Under the pieces are notes generated by a model. That model searched no databases and was not told where the DNA came from. It worked only from the letters and a program-made list of their open reading frames with translations. 6,601 nucleotides of DNA, taken from Verrucomicrobiales bacterium. GTDB taxonomy: Bacteria; Verrucomicrobiota; Verrucomicrobiia; Limisphaerales; UBA1096. Below are positions 1 to 5,690 of the stretch, piece by piece; within the stretch, counting starts at the first letter, position 1; each line of letters opens with the position of its first letter. The stretch is taken from NCBI GenBank assembly GCA_011523195.1, contig WTHH01000127.1, positions 1 to 6,601 of the forward strand. The letters are read 5' to 3'. The translations under genes and the position numbers were made by a program.

Positions 1-1
1 G

Positions 2-319
2 TATCACATCGCCCATACCACCGACCAACTGGACGGTGAGTTCACCCTGTTCTGCGACGCGAAAAACAACCGGCACTACATTGCATTCCGGGACACGGAG
101 GGCGGTATCCGCGAGAGCGAGCTGCAAGGCGAAGAGTGGGCGATGACCAAGCCAAGCGAACTGGCCAGTGCACCACAGGCCAAGGGCGATCCCATCGGCT
201 GGGCCGAGGCCAACACCGGCGCGCGTCACTACCTTTACCAGAGTGAAAACGGCGACGTCCACCAACTGAGCTTCGACGGCAAATGGACGCACCAAACCCT
301 CTCGCCGAAAGCGGAATGA
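2..319 (+). CDS. C-terminal end of a probable beta-propeller/lectin-like repeat protein (5' truncated by the window edge)
   Basis: An uninterrupted frame enters from the left edge and gives 105 residues before TGA at 317-319. Two similar segments are visible. The first has Arg-His-Tyr at visible residues 24-26, a Gly-Gly-Ile turn and Trp46. The second has Arg-His-Tyr at 75-77, a Gly-Asp-Val turn and Trp95. The spacing is about 50 residues, and each copy runs hydrophobic strand, polar Asn/Glu-Gly turn, strand, Trp. This resembles blades of sugar-binding propellers such as the fucose-lectin type, but that is inference from pattern only. The stop overlaps the start of the next gene (ATGA), which suggests translational coupling with the alpha/beta hydrolase and a shared operon. 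The N-terminus, including any signal or catalytic domain, lies outside the window, so the whole protein's role is unknown. The coding call is firm and the fold call tentative. Confidence 0.75.
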   Translation, partial: YHIAHTTDQLDGEFTLFCDAKNNRHYIAFRDTEGGIRESELQGEEWAMTKPSELASAPQAKGDPIGWAEANTGARHYLYQSENGDVHQLSFDGKWTHQTLSPKAE

Positions 320-1263
320 TGAGCCGTTCATCCACCGCAACTCTCGTGGCGCTTCTACTCGCGGCCACAATCGCTGTGCCAAACCCAGGCGCGGCCGAGT
401 ACACCCAGCAAGAGAACATCGTTTACGGTCACAAGGACGGCCTCGGCCTGTTGATGGACGTCTTCACCCCTCGCAAACAAAACGGGGCCGGTGTGATCTG
501 GACCGTCAGCGGCGGCATGAATTCCAGCCGGCGCGCCATTCCGCGGATCACGAAATTCCCCGGCTTTCGCGCTTTGCTGGACAAGGGCTACACCGTCTTC
601 GCCGTCATGCACGGGAGCCAGCCCCGGTTTGCGCTGGAGGAAATCGTTAAGGACATGCCCAAGGCGGTGCGGCACATTCGTTTTCACGCCAAGCGCTACG
701 GCATCGATGGCGACCGACTGGGTGTCACCGGCCGCTCGTCCGGCGGGCAGTTGTCGCTCTACCTCGCCACCGCAGCCGAGGGAGCCAACCCGAATGCCAA
801 GCAGCCAATCGACCGCGTCTCGTCGCGTGTGCAGGCGGCGGTTGCCTACTTCCCTGGCGCCGACATGGTTCATTTTGGAAAACGGGACACCACGATCCTC
901 GAGCACTTTCGCTCCCGTGGAATGAAGGCCGATGCGACATTCGATTTTCACAAATGGTCGCCCGAGACCTCCCGCTTTGAGCGTGTGACCGATCGCCGCG
1001 AGCAGCTCAAATTTTACCGCGACCTCTCCCCCATCACGCACATCACGCCGGACGACCCGCCGGTGTTGATCATCCACGGTACGGACGACAAAATTGTGCC
1101 GTTCCAACAGGGGGAGGTGTTTCAGGCCAAGCTGAAAAAAGCCGGCGTGCCAAGCGAGCTGTTCGTAGCCAAGGGCAAAAAACACGGCTGGGGTAAACCG
1201 CTTAATGGCGAACTGAAGGCCTTCATCGGCTGGTTCGACCGCCATTTGCTCAATAAAAAGTAA
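316..1263 (+). CDS. Secreted alpha/beta hydrolase (esterase / prolyl oligopeptidase-like, BD-FAE type)
   Basis: The 315-residue product hydrolyses an ester or peptide-like bond; the substrate is unknown. Counting from ATG 316, the nucleophile motif Gly-Arg-Ser-Ser-Gly puts the catalytic Ser at 141. The acid is Asp258 in HGTDDKIVP and the base is His290 in GKKHGW, so the triad is complete and in canonical order. The usual His-Gly-Gly oxyanion segment reads VSGGMNSS here. Residues 1-27 form a signal peptide: a short polar start, then TLVALLLAATIAV, then an Ala-rich cleavage region, so export to the periplasm is expected. An in-frame ATG at 283 would give 326 residues but buries the signal peptide behind a polar extension and overlaps the upstream gene by 37 bases. 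ATG 316 (or 319) overlaps the upstream stop by only a few bases and starts the signal peptide properly. No strong Shine-Dalgarno is present, which fits translational coupling. Hydrolases like this often sit with sugar-processing genes in PVC bacteria (inference). Confidence 0.9.
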   Translation: MMSRSSTATLVALLLAATIAVPNPGAAEYTQQENIVYGHKDGLGLLMDVFTPRKQNGAGVIWTVSGGMNSSRRAIPRITKFPGFRALLDKGYTVFAVMHGSQPRFALEEIVKDMPKAVRHIRFHAKRYGIDGDRLGVTGRSSGGQLSLYLATAAEGANPNAKQPIDRVSSRVQAAVAYFPGADMVHFGKRDTTILEHFRSRGMKADATFDFHKWSPETSRFERVTDRREQLKFYRDLSPITHITPDDPPVLIIHGTDDKIVPFQQGEVFQAKLKKAGVPSELFVAKGKKHGWGKPLNGELKAFIGWFDRHLLNKK

Positions 1264-1269
1264 AAATTA

Positions 1270-1300
1270 GTCAAGCGCTTGGCCAAGAGGAGTGGTTGAC
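1270..1300. repeat. Intergenic hairpin containing the CTTGGCCAAG palindrome core (copy 1)
   Basis: This follows the hydrolase stop by 7 bases. CTTGGCCAAG at 1278-1287 is a 10-bp perfect palindrome that overlaps a second one, CAAGCGCTTG, at 1272-1281. A wider imperfect hairpin pairs GTCAA (1270-1274) with TTGAC (1296-1300) and continues inward through 1276-1280 with wobbles. No T-tract follows on the plus strand, so it is not a typical intrinsic terminator. It may be a decayed terminator, a 3'-end stabiliser, or one member of the dispersed palindrome family seen in the other gaps. Confidence 0.6.
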
Positions 1301-1341
1301 AAACCGGGCCGGTATGCAAAAGTTTCTCCCGACCAGATGAA

Positions 1342-1357
1342 GGAAAGCGCGCTTTCC
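1342..1357. promoter_or_regulatory. 16-bp perfect palindrome upstream of the Gfo/Idh gene (operator or leader hairpin candidate)
   Basis: GGAAAGCGCGCTTTCC is perfectly self-complementary over 16 bp and lies 42 bases before the chosen start codon of the oxidoreductase. Size and position suit a dimeric repressor operator (LacI/GntR-like size) or an RNA hairpin in the leader. No regulator gene is present in the window to support a specific assignment. Confidence 0.4.
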
Positions 1358-1362
1358 AACCG

Positions 1363-1388
1363 CCGGCCTGTGCCGGTCAAAGTTTTTT
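1363..1388 (+). promoter_or_regulatory. Short GC-rich hairpin followed by a T-tract in the Gfo/Idh leader
   Basis: CCGGC (1363-1367) pairs with GCCGG (1372-1376) across the loop CTGT. A run of six T follows at 1383-1388, six bases after the stem. The gap between stem and T-tract makes it a poor classical terminator. It could act as a weak terminator or attenuator ending 11 bases before the start codon. Confidence 0.3.
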
Positions 1389-1399
1389 GCAATACCATC

Positions 1400-2851
1400 A
1401 TGAAAAATCCTAACACGACTCGACGGAGCTTTTTGAAAGCGTCCCTGGCTGCCGGTACGGCAGCGGTGATCAGCGGCACGAAAGGCCGCGCGAAAATTAT
1501 CGGTGCGAACGATCGCGTTCGCATCGCGGTGGCCGGCCTGAACGGCCGCGGCGGAAGCCACATCGGCGGCTTCATGGGCCAGAAGAATGTCGAGATCGCC
1601 TACCTCGTTGATCCTGACTCAAGGGCCGTCGCCCGACGCATCGACGAAGTAGACCGCAAAGGCAAGTACAAGCCGAAGGGTGCGGCGGACATTCGCCACG
1701 CGATCGCCGACAAGGACGTAGATGCCATTACCGTGGCGGCGCCAAACCACTGGCACTCGCTGATGACCATCTGGGGTGCACAGGGCGGCAAGCACGTCTA
1801 CGTCGAGAAGCCGATGAGCCACGACGTCCACGAGGGCCGCGTCGCGGTCGAGGCGCAAAAGAAATACGGAGTAGTGATCCAGCACGGCACCCAGCGCCGC
1901 AGCAGCGCCAAGATCGCCGGCCTCCACGAGATGATCAATGCCGGTAAGTTCGGCAAACTCAAGATTTCCTACGGCTACTGCTGCAAGCCACGCGGTGGCA
2001 TCGGCTTCAAGAGCCCCGGCGTCTCCCCCAACAACCTCGACTGGAACTTGTGGCGCGGCCCGGCAGTGATCGACACCTTTCACGCCAACTACGTCCACTA
2101 CAACTGGCACTGGTTTTGGGAAACCGGCAACGGCGACCTCAACAACCAGGGCACACACCAGCTCGACGTCGCCCGCTGGGCAATGGATCCCAAGCTGACC
2201 AACCCGACCCGCGTCATGGCGATCGGAGGCCGCTTCCAGTGGAACGATCAGGGCGAAACCCCGAACACCATGTTCGGCATCGCCGAGTACCCCAACGGGC
2301 AGTACCTCTTTTTCAACGTCCGAAACGTCAACTACGACGGCTACCAACGCCAAGTGGAAAATGAATACTACTTCGAGGACGGCGGCAAGATCATCCGCAA
2401 CAAGTATTACGCCAAGGGCAGCGACAAAGGTGATGACATCAAGGTTCCGGATGGCAAGGTCACCCCGGGCGGCGAGTGGGGCAGCTTCATCAAGGCTGTC
2501 CGCGCCAATGACCCGTCCATGGCCAACGGCAACGTCTACGACGCTCACTACGGCTGCGTGGTCGGTCACTTGATCAACAACTCCTACCGTCTCGGCCAAA
2601 ACGTGCCGTTCAACAAAAAGGCGGGGCAATTCGGCGACAACAAGGACGCCTACGAACACTTTGGCAGACTGCACGACGTCATGGCCGACGGCGTTAAAGT
2701 GAAGGACGGCGCCAACTACACCGTGGGCCCATGGCTCACGTTCGACCCGGACAAGGAAATCCACACCGGTGCCCACGCCGATGCGGCCAACGCGCTGCTC
2801 AAGGACTTCAATCGACCCGGATTTCAGGTTCCGTCCGTCGACAAGGTCTGA
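1400..2851 (+). CDS. Tat-exported Gfo/Idh/MocA-family NAD(P)-dependent oxidoreductase
   Basis: The 483-residue product is a predicted NAD(P)-dependent dehydrogenase or oxidoreductase acting on a sugar, polyol or related compound. Residues 8-14 are TRRSFLK, a canonical twin-arginine motif, followed by a hydrophobic Ala-rich segment. The protein is therefore expected to fold with its cofactor and be exported, as known for Zymomonas glucose-fructose oxidoreductase. The Rossmann glycine motif G-L-N-G-R-G is at 46-51. The family Glu-Lys-Pro motif with the active-site Lys is at 136-138. His253 and Asp256 in NNQGTHQLD match the second catalytic motif. The C-terminal half is the usual alpha/beta substrate domain. 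A GTG at 1292 would extend the frame by 36 residues, but ATG 1400 places the Tat motif at the N-terminus and is preferred despite lacking an obvious Shine-Dalgarno. It lies upstream of DUF1501 but is separated from it by a strong hairpin. The substrate cannot be read from the sequence. Confidence 0.92.
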   Translation: MKNPNTTRRSFLKASLAAGTAAVISGTKGRAKIIGANDRVRIAVAGLNGRGGSHIGGFMGQKNVEIAYLVDPDSRAVARRIDEVDRKGKYKPKGAADIRHAIADKDVDAITVAAPNHWHSLMTIWGAQGGKHVYVEKPMSHDVHEGRVAVEAQKKYGVVIQHGTQRRSSAKIAGLHEMINAGKFGKLKISYGYCCKPRGGIGFKSPGVSPNNLDWNLWRGPAVIDTFHANYVHYNWHWFWETGNGDLNNQGTHQLDVARWAMDPKLTNPTRVMAIGGRFQWNDQGETPNTMFGIAEYPNGQYLFFNVRNVNYDGYQRQVENEYYFEDGGKIIRNKYYAKGSDKGDDIKVPDGKVTPGGEWGSFIKAVRANDPSMANGNVYDAHYGCVVGHLINNSYRLGQNVPFNKKAGQFGDNKDAYEHFGRLHDVMADGVKVKDGANYTVGPWLTFDPDKEIHTGAHADAANALLKDFNRPGFQVPSVDKV

Positions 2852-2868
2852 GCAGGCCAACGGTTTTG

Positions 2869-2914
2869 ACCGGCTTAGCCAGGCGGCAAGTTCGCTTGGC
2901 CAGGCGCGGTTTTT
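2869..2914 (+). terminator. Long imperfect hairpin plus T-tract between Gfo/Idh and DUF1501 genes
   Basis: The 5' arm (2869-2885) pairs with the 3' arm (2893-2910) around a 7-base loop. The inner 8 bp (2878-2885 with 2893-2900, one G-U) are followed outward by one mismatch, four more pairs, one bulge and four more pairs. T x5 at 2910-2914 comes directly after. This has the form of a Rho-independent terminator. It is built from two 14-bp near-copies (12 of 14 identical, offset 21 bp) of the palindromic motif found in the other gaps, including CTTGGCCAGG at 2895-2904. It may be leaky or regulated, because the next gene's Shine-Dalgarno begins only four bases later. Confidence 0.7.
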
Positions 2915-2917
2915 GAA

Positions 2918-2924
2918 AAGGAGG
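2918..2924 (+). promoter_or_regulatory. Consensus Shine-Dalgarno for the DUF1501 gene
   Basis: AAGGAGG lies 11 bases before ATG 2936 and fixes that start. It is the only strong Shine-Dalgarno seen before any gene start in the window, and it abuts the terminator-like hairpin. Confidence 0.75.
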
Positions 2925-2935
2925 AAACGGGCGAC

Positions 2936-4285
2936 ATGTTAAAGATCAGCGCAGGCGGTAAAAACGGCAAGGCCGACTTTTGTGACGGCGTTGCCCGACG
3001 CGACTTCATCCGCATCGGTGCCATGGGCATCGGCGGGTTGACAATGGCCAACCTGCTGGAAGCCGAGGCCAAGTCCGGCATCGGCTCCTCGCACAAGGCG
3101 GTTATCAACCTGTTCCTTCCCGGCGGCCCGCCGCATCAGGACATGTGGGACCTGAAGATGGATGCACCACGCGAGATTCGCGGCGAGTTCAAGCCCATCT
3201 CCACCAACGTCCCCGGCACCCAGATTTGCGAACTGTTCCCGCGCATGGCCAAGATGATGGACAAGTTCACCGTCATCCGCTCCATCGTCGGGGCCACCGG
3301 CGCGCACGACGCCGACCAGTGCATGACCGGGCGCACGAAGAAAAACGAACCGCCCGGCGGCTGGCCCAGCATCGGCTCGATCCTCTCCAAACTCGAAGGC
3401 CCGACCAATCCCGACACGCCGCCATTCCTCGGCCTCTGCCCCAAGACCGGCGAGATTCGCTGGAGCGACCCCGGCAAGGCCGGCTTCCTTGGCCCGGCCC
3501 ACGCCGCGTTCCGCCCGTCCGCCGAGGGCAAGGAGGATATGACGCTCAACGGCATCACGCTACAGCGACTGCAGGACCGCAAGGCGCTGCTCCGGAGCTT
3601 CGACCAGTTCCGCCGCAACCTTGACAGCTCAGGCCTCATGGAAGGAATGGACGCCTACAACCAGCAGGCCTACGGCATCCTCACCTCCGGCAAACTGGCC
3701 AACGCGCTCGACCTCGAGCAAGAGGACGTCAAACTGCGCGACCGCTACGGCCGGGGCTCGGCCAAGCACGTGGCCGACGGGGCGCCCAAGCTGCTCGACC
3801 ACTTTCTGCTCGCACGCCGCCTCGTCGAGGCCGGGGTGCGCTGCGTCTCACTTTCGTTCAGTCGCTGGGACTGGCACGGCGGCAACTTCAAGCGTGCCCG
3901 GGAGGACTTCCCGATGCTCGATCAGGGCGTCACCGCGCTCGTCGAGGATTTGCACAACCGCGGACTCGAGAAGGATGTGGCCGTGGTGTGCTGGGGTGAA
4001 TTTGGCCGCACGCCGACCATCAACAAGAATGCGGGTCGCGACCACTGGCCGCGCGTCTCCACCGCGCTGCTCGCCTGTGGTGGCCTGAAACACGGACAGG
4101 TCATCGGGGCAACCGATCGCCTTGGCGGCGAGGCTACCGAGCGACCCGTGACCTTTCCCGAGATGCATGCGACGCTGTACTACACGCTGGGCATCGACGT
4201 GAACACCACCACGATCGACGACCTCAATGGGCGCCCACGCTACCTCGTCGCTGACAACGCCCAGCCTCTCCCCGAAGTGATTTAA
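2936..4285 (+). CDS. DUF1501 family protein (alkaline-phosphatase/sulfatase-superfamily fold) with Tat-type signal
   Basis: The 449-residue product is of the DUF1501 family, which is greatly expanded in Planctomycetes and Verrucomicrobia. It is related in fold to sulfatases and phosphatases, but its reaction is not established. The N-terminus carries ARRDFIRIG at 20-28 followed by a Gly/Ala-rich hydrophobic stretch, a Tat-type signal. Family hallmarks are PGGPPHQDMWD (62-72), GAHDADQCMTGR (122-133), GGWPSIGS (141-148), WGEFGRTP (353-360) and GRDHWP (367-372, His370). The length is normal for the family. The start is fixed by the Shine-Dalgarno at 2918-2924. DUF1501 genes are usually paired with a DUF1549/DUF1553 cytochrome-like gene. 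Here the upstream neighbour is instead a Gfo/Idh oxidoreductase, and downstream there is only the convergent DUF6807 gene. Both plus-strand neighbours carry Tat signals, suggesting a shared extracytoplasmic role (inference). Confidence 0.93.
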   Translation: MLKISAGGKNGKADFCDGVARRDFIRIGAMGIGGLTMANLLEAEAKSGIGSSHKAVINLFLPGGPPHQDMWDLKMDAPREIRGEFKPISTNVPGTQICELFPRMAKMMDKFTVIRSIVGATGAHDADQCMTGRTKKNEPPGGWPSIGSILSKLEGPTNPDTPPFLGLCPKTGEIRWSDPGKAGFLGPAHAAFRPSAEGKEDMTLNGITLQRLQDRKALLRSFDQFRRNLDSSGLMEGMDAYNQQAYGILTSGKLANALDLEQEDVKLRDRYGRGSAKHVADGAPKLLDHFLLARRLVEAGVRCVSLSFSRWDWHGGNFKRAREDFPMLDQGVTALVEDLHNRGLEKDVAVVCWGEFGRTPTINKNAGRDHWPRVSTALLACGGLKHGQVIGATDRLGGEATERPVTFPEMHATLYYTLGIDVNTTTIDDLNGRPRYLVADNAQPLPEVI

Positions 4286-4307
4286 GCGAAAACAAAAACC
4301 AATTTGC

Positions 4308-4342
4308 AAAACACCCCGCTTGGCCAAGCGGGGTGTTTTTTT
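4308..4342. terminator. Bidirectional intrinsic terminator, 32-bp perfect palindrome
   Basis: Positions 4308-4339 are perfectly self-complementary, centred on GGCC at 4322-4325, with A4 on the left and T7 (4336-4342) on the right. This is 22 bases past the DUF1501 stop and 43 bases past the end of the convergent DUF6807 gene. It is therefore well placed to stop transcription from both sides, more strongly on the plus strand where the T-tract is longer. The core CGCTTGGCCAAGCG (4317-4330) is the shared intergenic motif. Confidence 0.9.
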
Positions 4343-4355
4343 CTGCCCAGCCAGT

Positions 4356-4369
4356 CGCTTGGCCAAGCG
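4356..4369. repeat. Second CGCTTGGCCAAGCG palindrome in the convergent gap
   Basis: This is a 14-bp perfect palindrome, identical to the core of the terminator 39 bp to the left. It lies 15 bases beyond the stop codon of the minus-strand DUF6807 gene, so it would form the first hairpin of that transcript's 3' end. No T-tract follows on the minus strand. It can pair either with itself or with the other copy. Confidence 0.75.
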
Positions 4370-4384
4370 CTAAAAATGATGGCG

Positions 4385-5593
4385 TTACTTGGCGTCGTAA
4401 ATCTCGACCCGCGGCGGATGCGCGTAGTCGTTCCACAGCCGGTCAAGCAGTGCAGCGTCCGGCTTGCCGTCGGTCACGACAAATTGATAACGCGACACGT
4501 ATTCCTCGCCCGGCTTGATCTCCCACTCGCCAGCCTGTGAGGGTGCGAAGTTGAAAAACGGCTCCGTGGGGTGAATCCGCATCGGCTGCGGAAAACGAAA
4601 ATTGGACGGGTGACAGAGGACACCGATGCCGGCCAGCTTGCCGCCGGTTTTGCCGCCGACATGGCACCAGCGTGCCCGAGTGGCGTGCCCCTTGATGCGG
4701 TCGCTCTCGCCGTTTGAGGTCAGGTAAAAACAGTTCTCTCTGCCATCCCACTCGCCGTGACCCCGGAAGCCAAGGCCGCCGTAGCGGTACTGCGGAAAAT
4801 GGATTTTACTCTTGCCGGCGCAGCGCTGCACCGACTCCAGCTCGAACAAGTGATAAGCCAAGTCACCCCGCCCCACGGCGTACACCTGCACGCGCCATGT
4901 CTCCTTGAGCGCAACTTTTCTTGGCTTCGCAATGAGATCAACAAACTGGTGCAAGCTGGCGAATCCGGCGTGCACCGGCCCGCTCCAGTAACCCTGCAGC
5001 CCGGTAAACTCCACCGTGCCGGTTCCCTTACCCATATTCCAAAAATCCGGCTTGCGTCCCTCGAACTCCGTGTTCGTCCAAGGGAACCAGATGCCGTGAT
5101 GGTGCTTGTGGTTGTGCGGGTAATCGTCGGTGATGACCGTGCCGTCTGGGGTCACGATTGGATGCAGGTATCCGCCCCGGCGATAGATCGGCTCGAGGTC
5201 ATCCCGCGGTAGTTCACTTTTCTCCGCCTGATAATGCATCACCATGCGGCCGCCGAGTGTGAAATGCAGTATGCTGCCCTGCCTCGCCACATTGACAGCC
5301 GGGGCATGTGCCTTTTTCACGGCATCCGACAGCGTGAAAACCGCCGTCTGGAATGCGGCCAACTTCGGCAGGATGAACGTCCCCGTCCCTCGCTCGTCCA
5401 ACTGCACCGGCAACGCTTGGCCGTCCGAACCTGTGAGCTGCCAGTTGGCCCCGCCCGATTCTGGGAGCTGAAAACGGACCGGTGTGTCGAGTCGGTCGTA
5501 GTGGCCGGCGTCCACACGAATGGAATGGTTCGCAGCCTGCGCCTGGCCAACCGCCAGCGCGATTGAAGTCGTCAAAGCAAAACGGAAGGTCAT
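4385..5593 (-). CDS. Secreted DUF6807 ('PmoA' family, PF14100) protein
   Basis: The 402-residue product begins with a signal peptide of about 20 residues ending in GQAQA-A, so it is probably periplasmic or secreted. The central region has the family's hallmark His-rich segment DDYPHNHKHHHGIW at 156-169 (five His in seven residues). It continues through GYWSGPVH (201-208), YRYGGLGFRGHGEWDG (269-284) and CHPSNFRFPQP (328-337). These match the DUF6807 family, named 'methane oxygenase PmoA' in some databases. The name is misleading: there are no membrane helices and no relation to particulate methane monooxygenase. Members often occur near Gfo/Idh oxidoreductases and carbohydrate genes in PVC and Bacteroidetes genomes, so a role in sugar-derivative turnover is inferred. 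The reaction is unknown, and the histidines suggest possible metal binding. ATG 5593 is chosen because the signal peptide starts there; no Shine-Dalgarno precedes it. It converges on DUF1501. Confidence 0.88.
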   Translation of the reverse strand: MTFRFALTTSIALAVGQAQAANHSIRVDAGHYDRLDTPVRFQLPESGGANWQLTGSDGQALPVQLDERGTGTFILPKLAAFQTAVFTLSDAVKKAHAPAVNVARQGSILHFTLGGRMVMHYQAEKSELPRDDLEPIYRRGGYLHPIVTPDGTVITDDYPHNHKHHHGIWFPWTNTEFEGRKPDFWNMGKGTGTVEFTGLQGYWSGPVHAGFASLHQFVDLIAKPRKVALKETWRVQVYAVGRGDLAYHLFELESVQRCAGKSKIHFPQYRYGGLGFRGHGEWDGRENCFYLTSNGESDRIKGHATRARWCHVGGKTGGKLAGIGVLCHPSNFRFPQPMRIHPTEPFFNFAPSQAGEWEIKPGEEYVSRYQFVVTDGKPDAALLDRLWNDYAHPPRVEIYDAK

Positions 5594-5599
5594 GGGGCA

Positions 5600-5628
5600 T
5601 TTGTGCGGCGACTAGCGGGCGGGGTCAA
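5600..5628 (-). promoter_or_regulatory. Weak sigma-70-like promoter candidate for the DUF6807 gene
   Basis: Reading the minus strand, TTGACC (5628-5623) is followed after 17 bases by CACAAA (5605-5600), six bases before ATG 5593. The -10 match is poor (3 of 6). It is listed because the gene lies just past the terminator of the DUF4399 gene and needs its own promoter in about 46 bases. If real, the transcript would be nearly leaderless. Confidence 0.2.
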
Positions 5629-5639
5629 GCCAAGCGCAC

Positions 5640-5667
5640 AAAAAAACCCCGGCACTTGGCCAGGGTT
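5640..5667 (-). terminator. Intrinsic terminator of the DUF4399 gene
   Basis: On the minus strand a 9-bp stem (5667-5659 pairing with 5653-5645, one U-G pair) closes the loop CAAGT and runs into seven T (5646-5640). It begins 23 bases after the DUF4399 stop. The pair between 5662 and 5650 is G-U only on the minus strand and is an A/C mismatch on the plus strand, so the hairpin is oriented for minus-strand transcripts. It contains CTTGGCCAGG (plus strand 5655-5664). Confidence 0.85.
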
Positions 5668-5690
5668 CACGAAAGCGTTCGTCTCGAAGG

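Noticed and set aside
355..1245. Open frame (296 codons) on the minus strand opposite the hydrolase
   Set aside because: It has low-complexity composition and no family motifs, and it is fully covered by a hydrolase with an intact catalytic triad on the other strand. GC-rich codon use readily leaves such frames open.
1296..1324. TTGACA at 1296-1301 as the -35 of a promoter for the Gfo/Idh gene
   Set aside because: The -35 is perfect, but no acceptable -10 lies 16-18 bases downstream (best match 3 of 6), and the TTGAC also takes part in a hairpin. It is not strong enough to list as a promoter.
1292..1399. N-terminal extension of the Gfo/Idh protein from GTG 1292 or ATG 1337
   Set aside because: It would put 21-36 polar residues ahead of a canonical Tat signal and would translate through the palindrome and hairpins. 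ATG 1400 places the Tat motif at residues 8-14.
1619..2860. Long open frame (413 codons) on the minus strand opposite the Gfo/Idh gene
   Set aside because: It is an antisense shadow: the product is a Val/Ala-rich string with no recognisable domain or signal, and the plus strand codes a complete, motif-bearing oxidoreductase over the same bases.
2939..4366. Several minus-strand and alternate plus-strand frames inside DUF1501
   Set aside because: They are Arg/Ser/Pro-rich or otherwise unstructured shadows of the DUF1501 reading frame, with no independent start signals.
4385..5593. Particulate methane monooxygenase subunit (from the 'PmoA' family name)
   Set aside because: The protein is soluble with only a signal peptide and matches DUF6807. 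It has no membrane helices, and no pmoB or pmoC genes are nearby.
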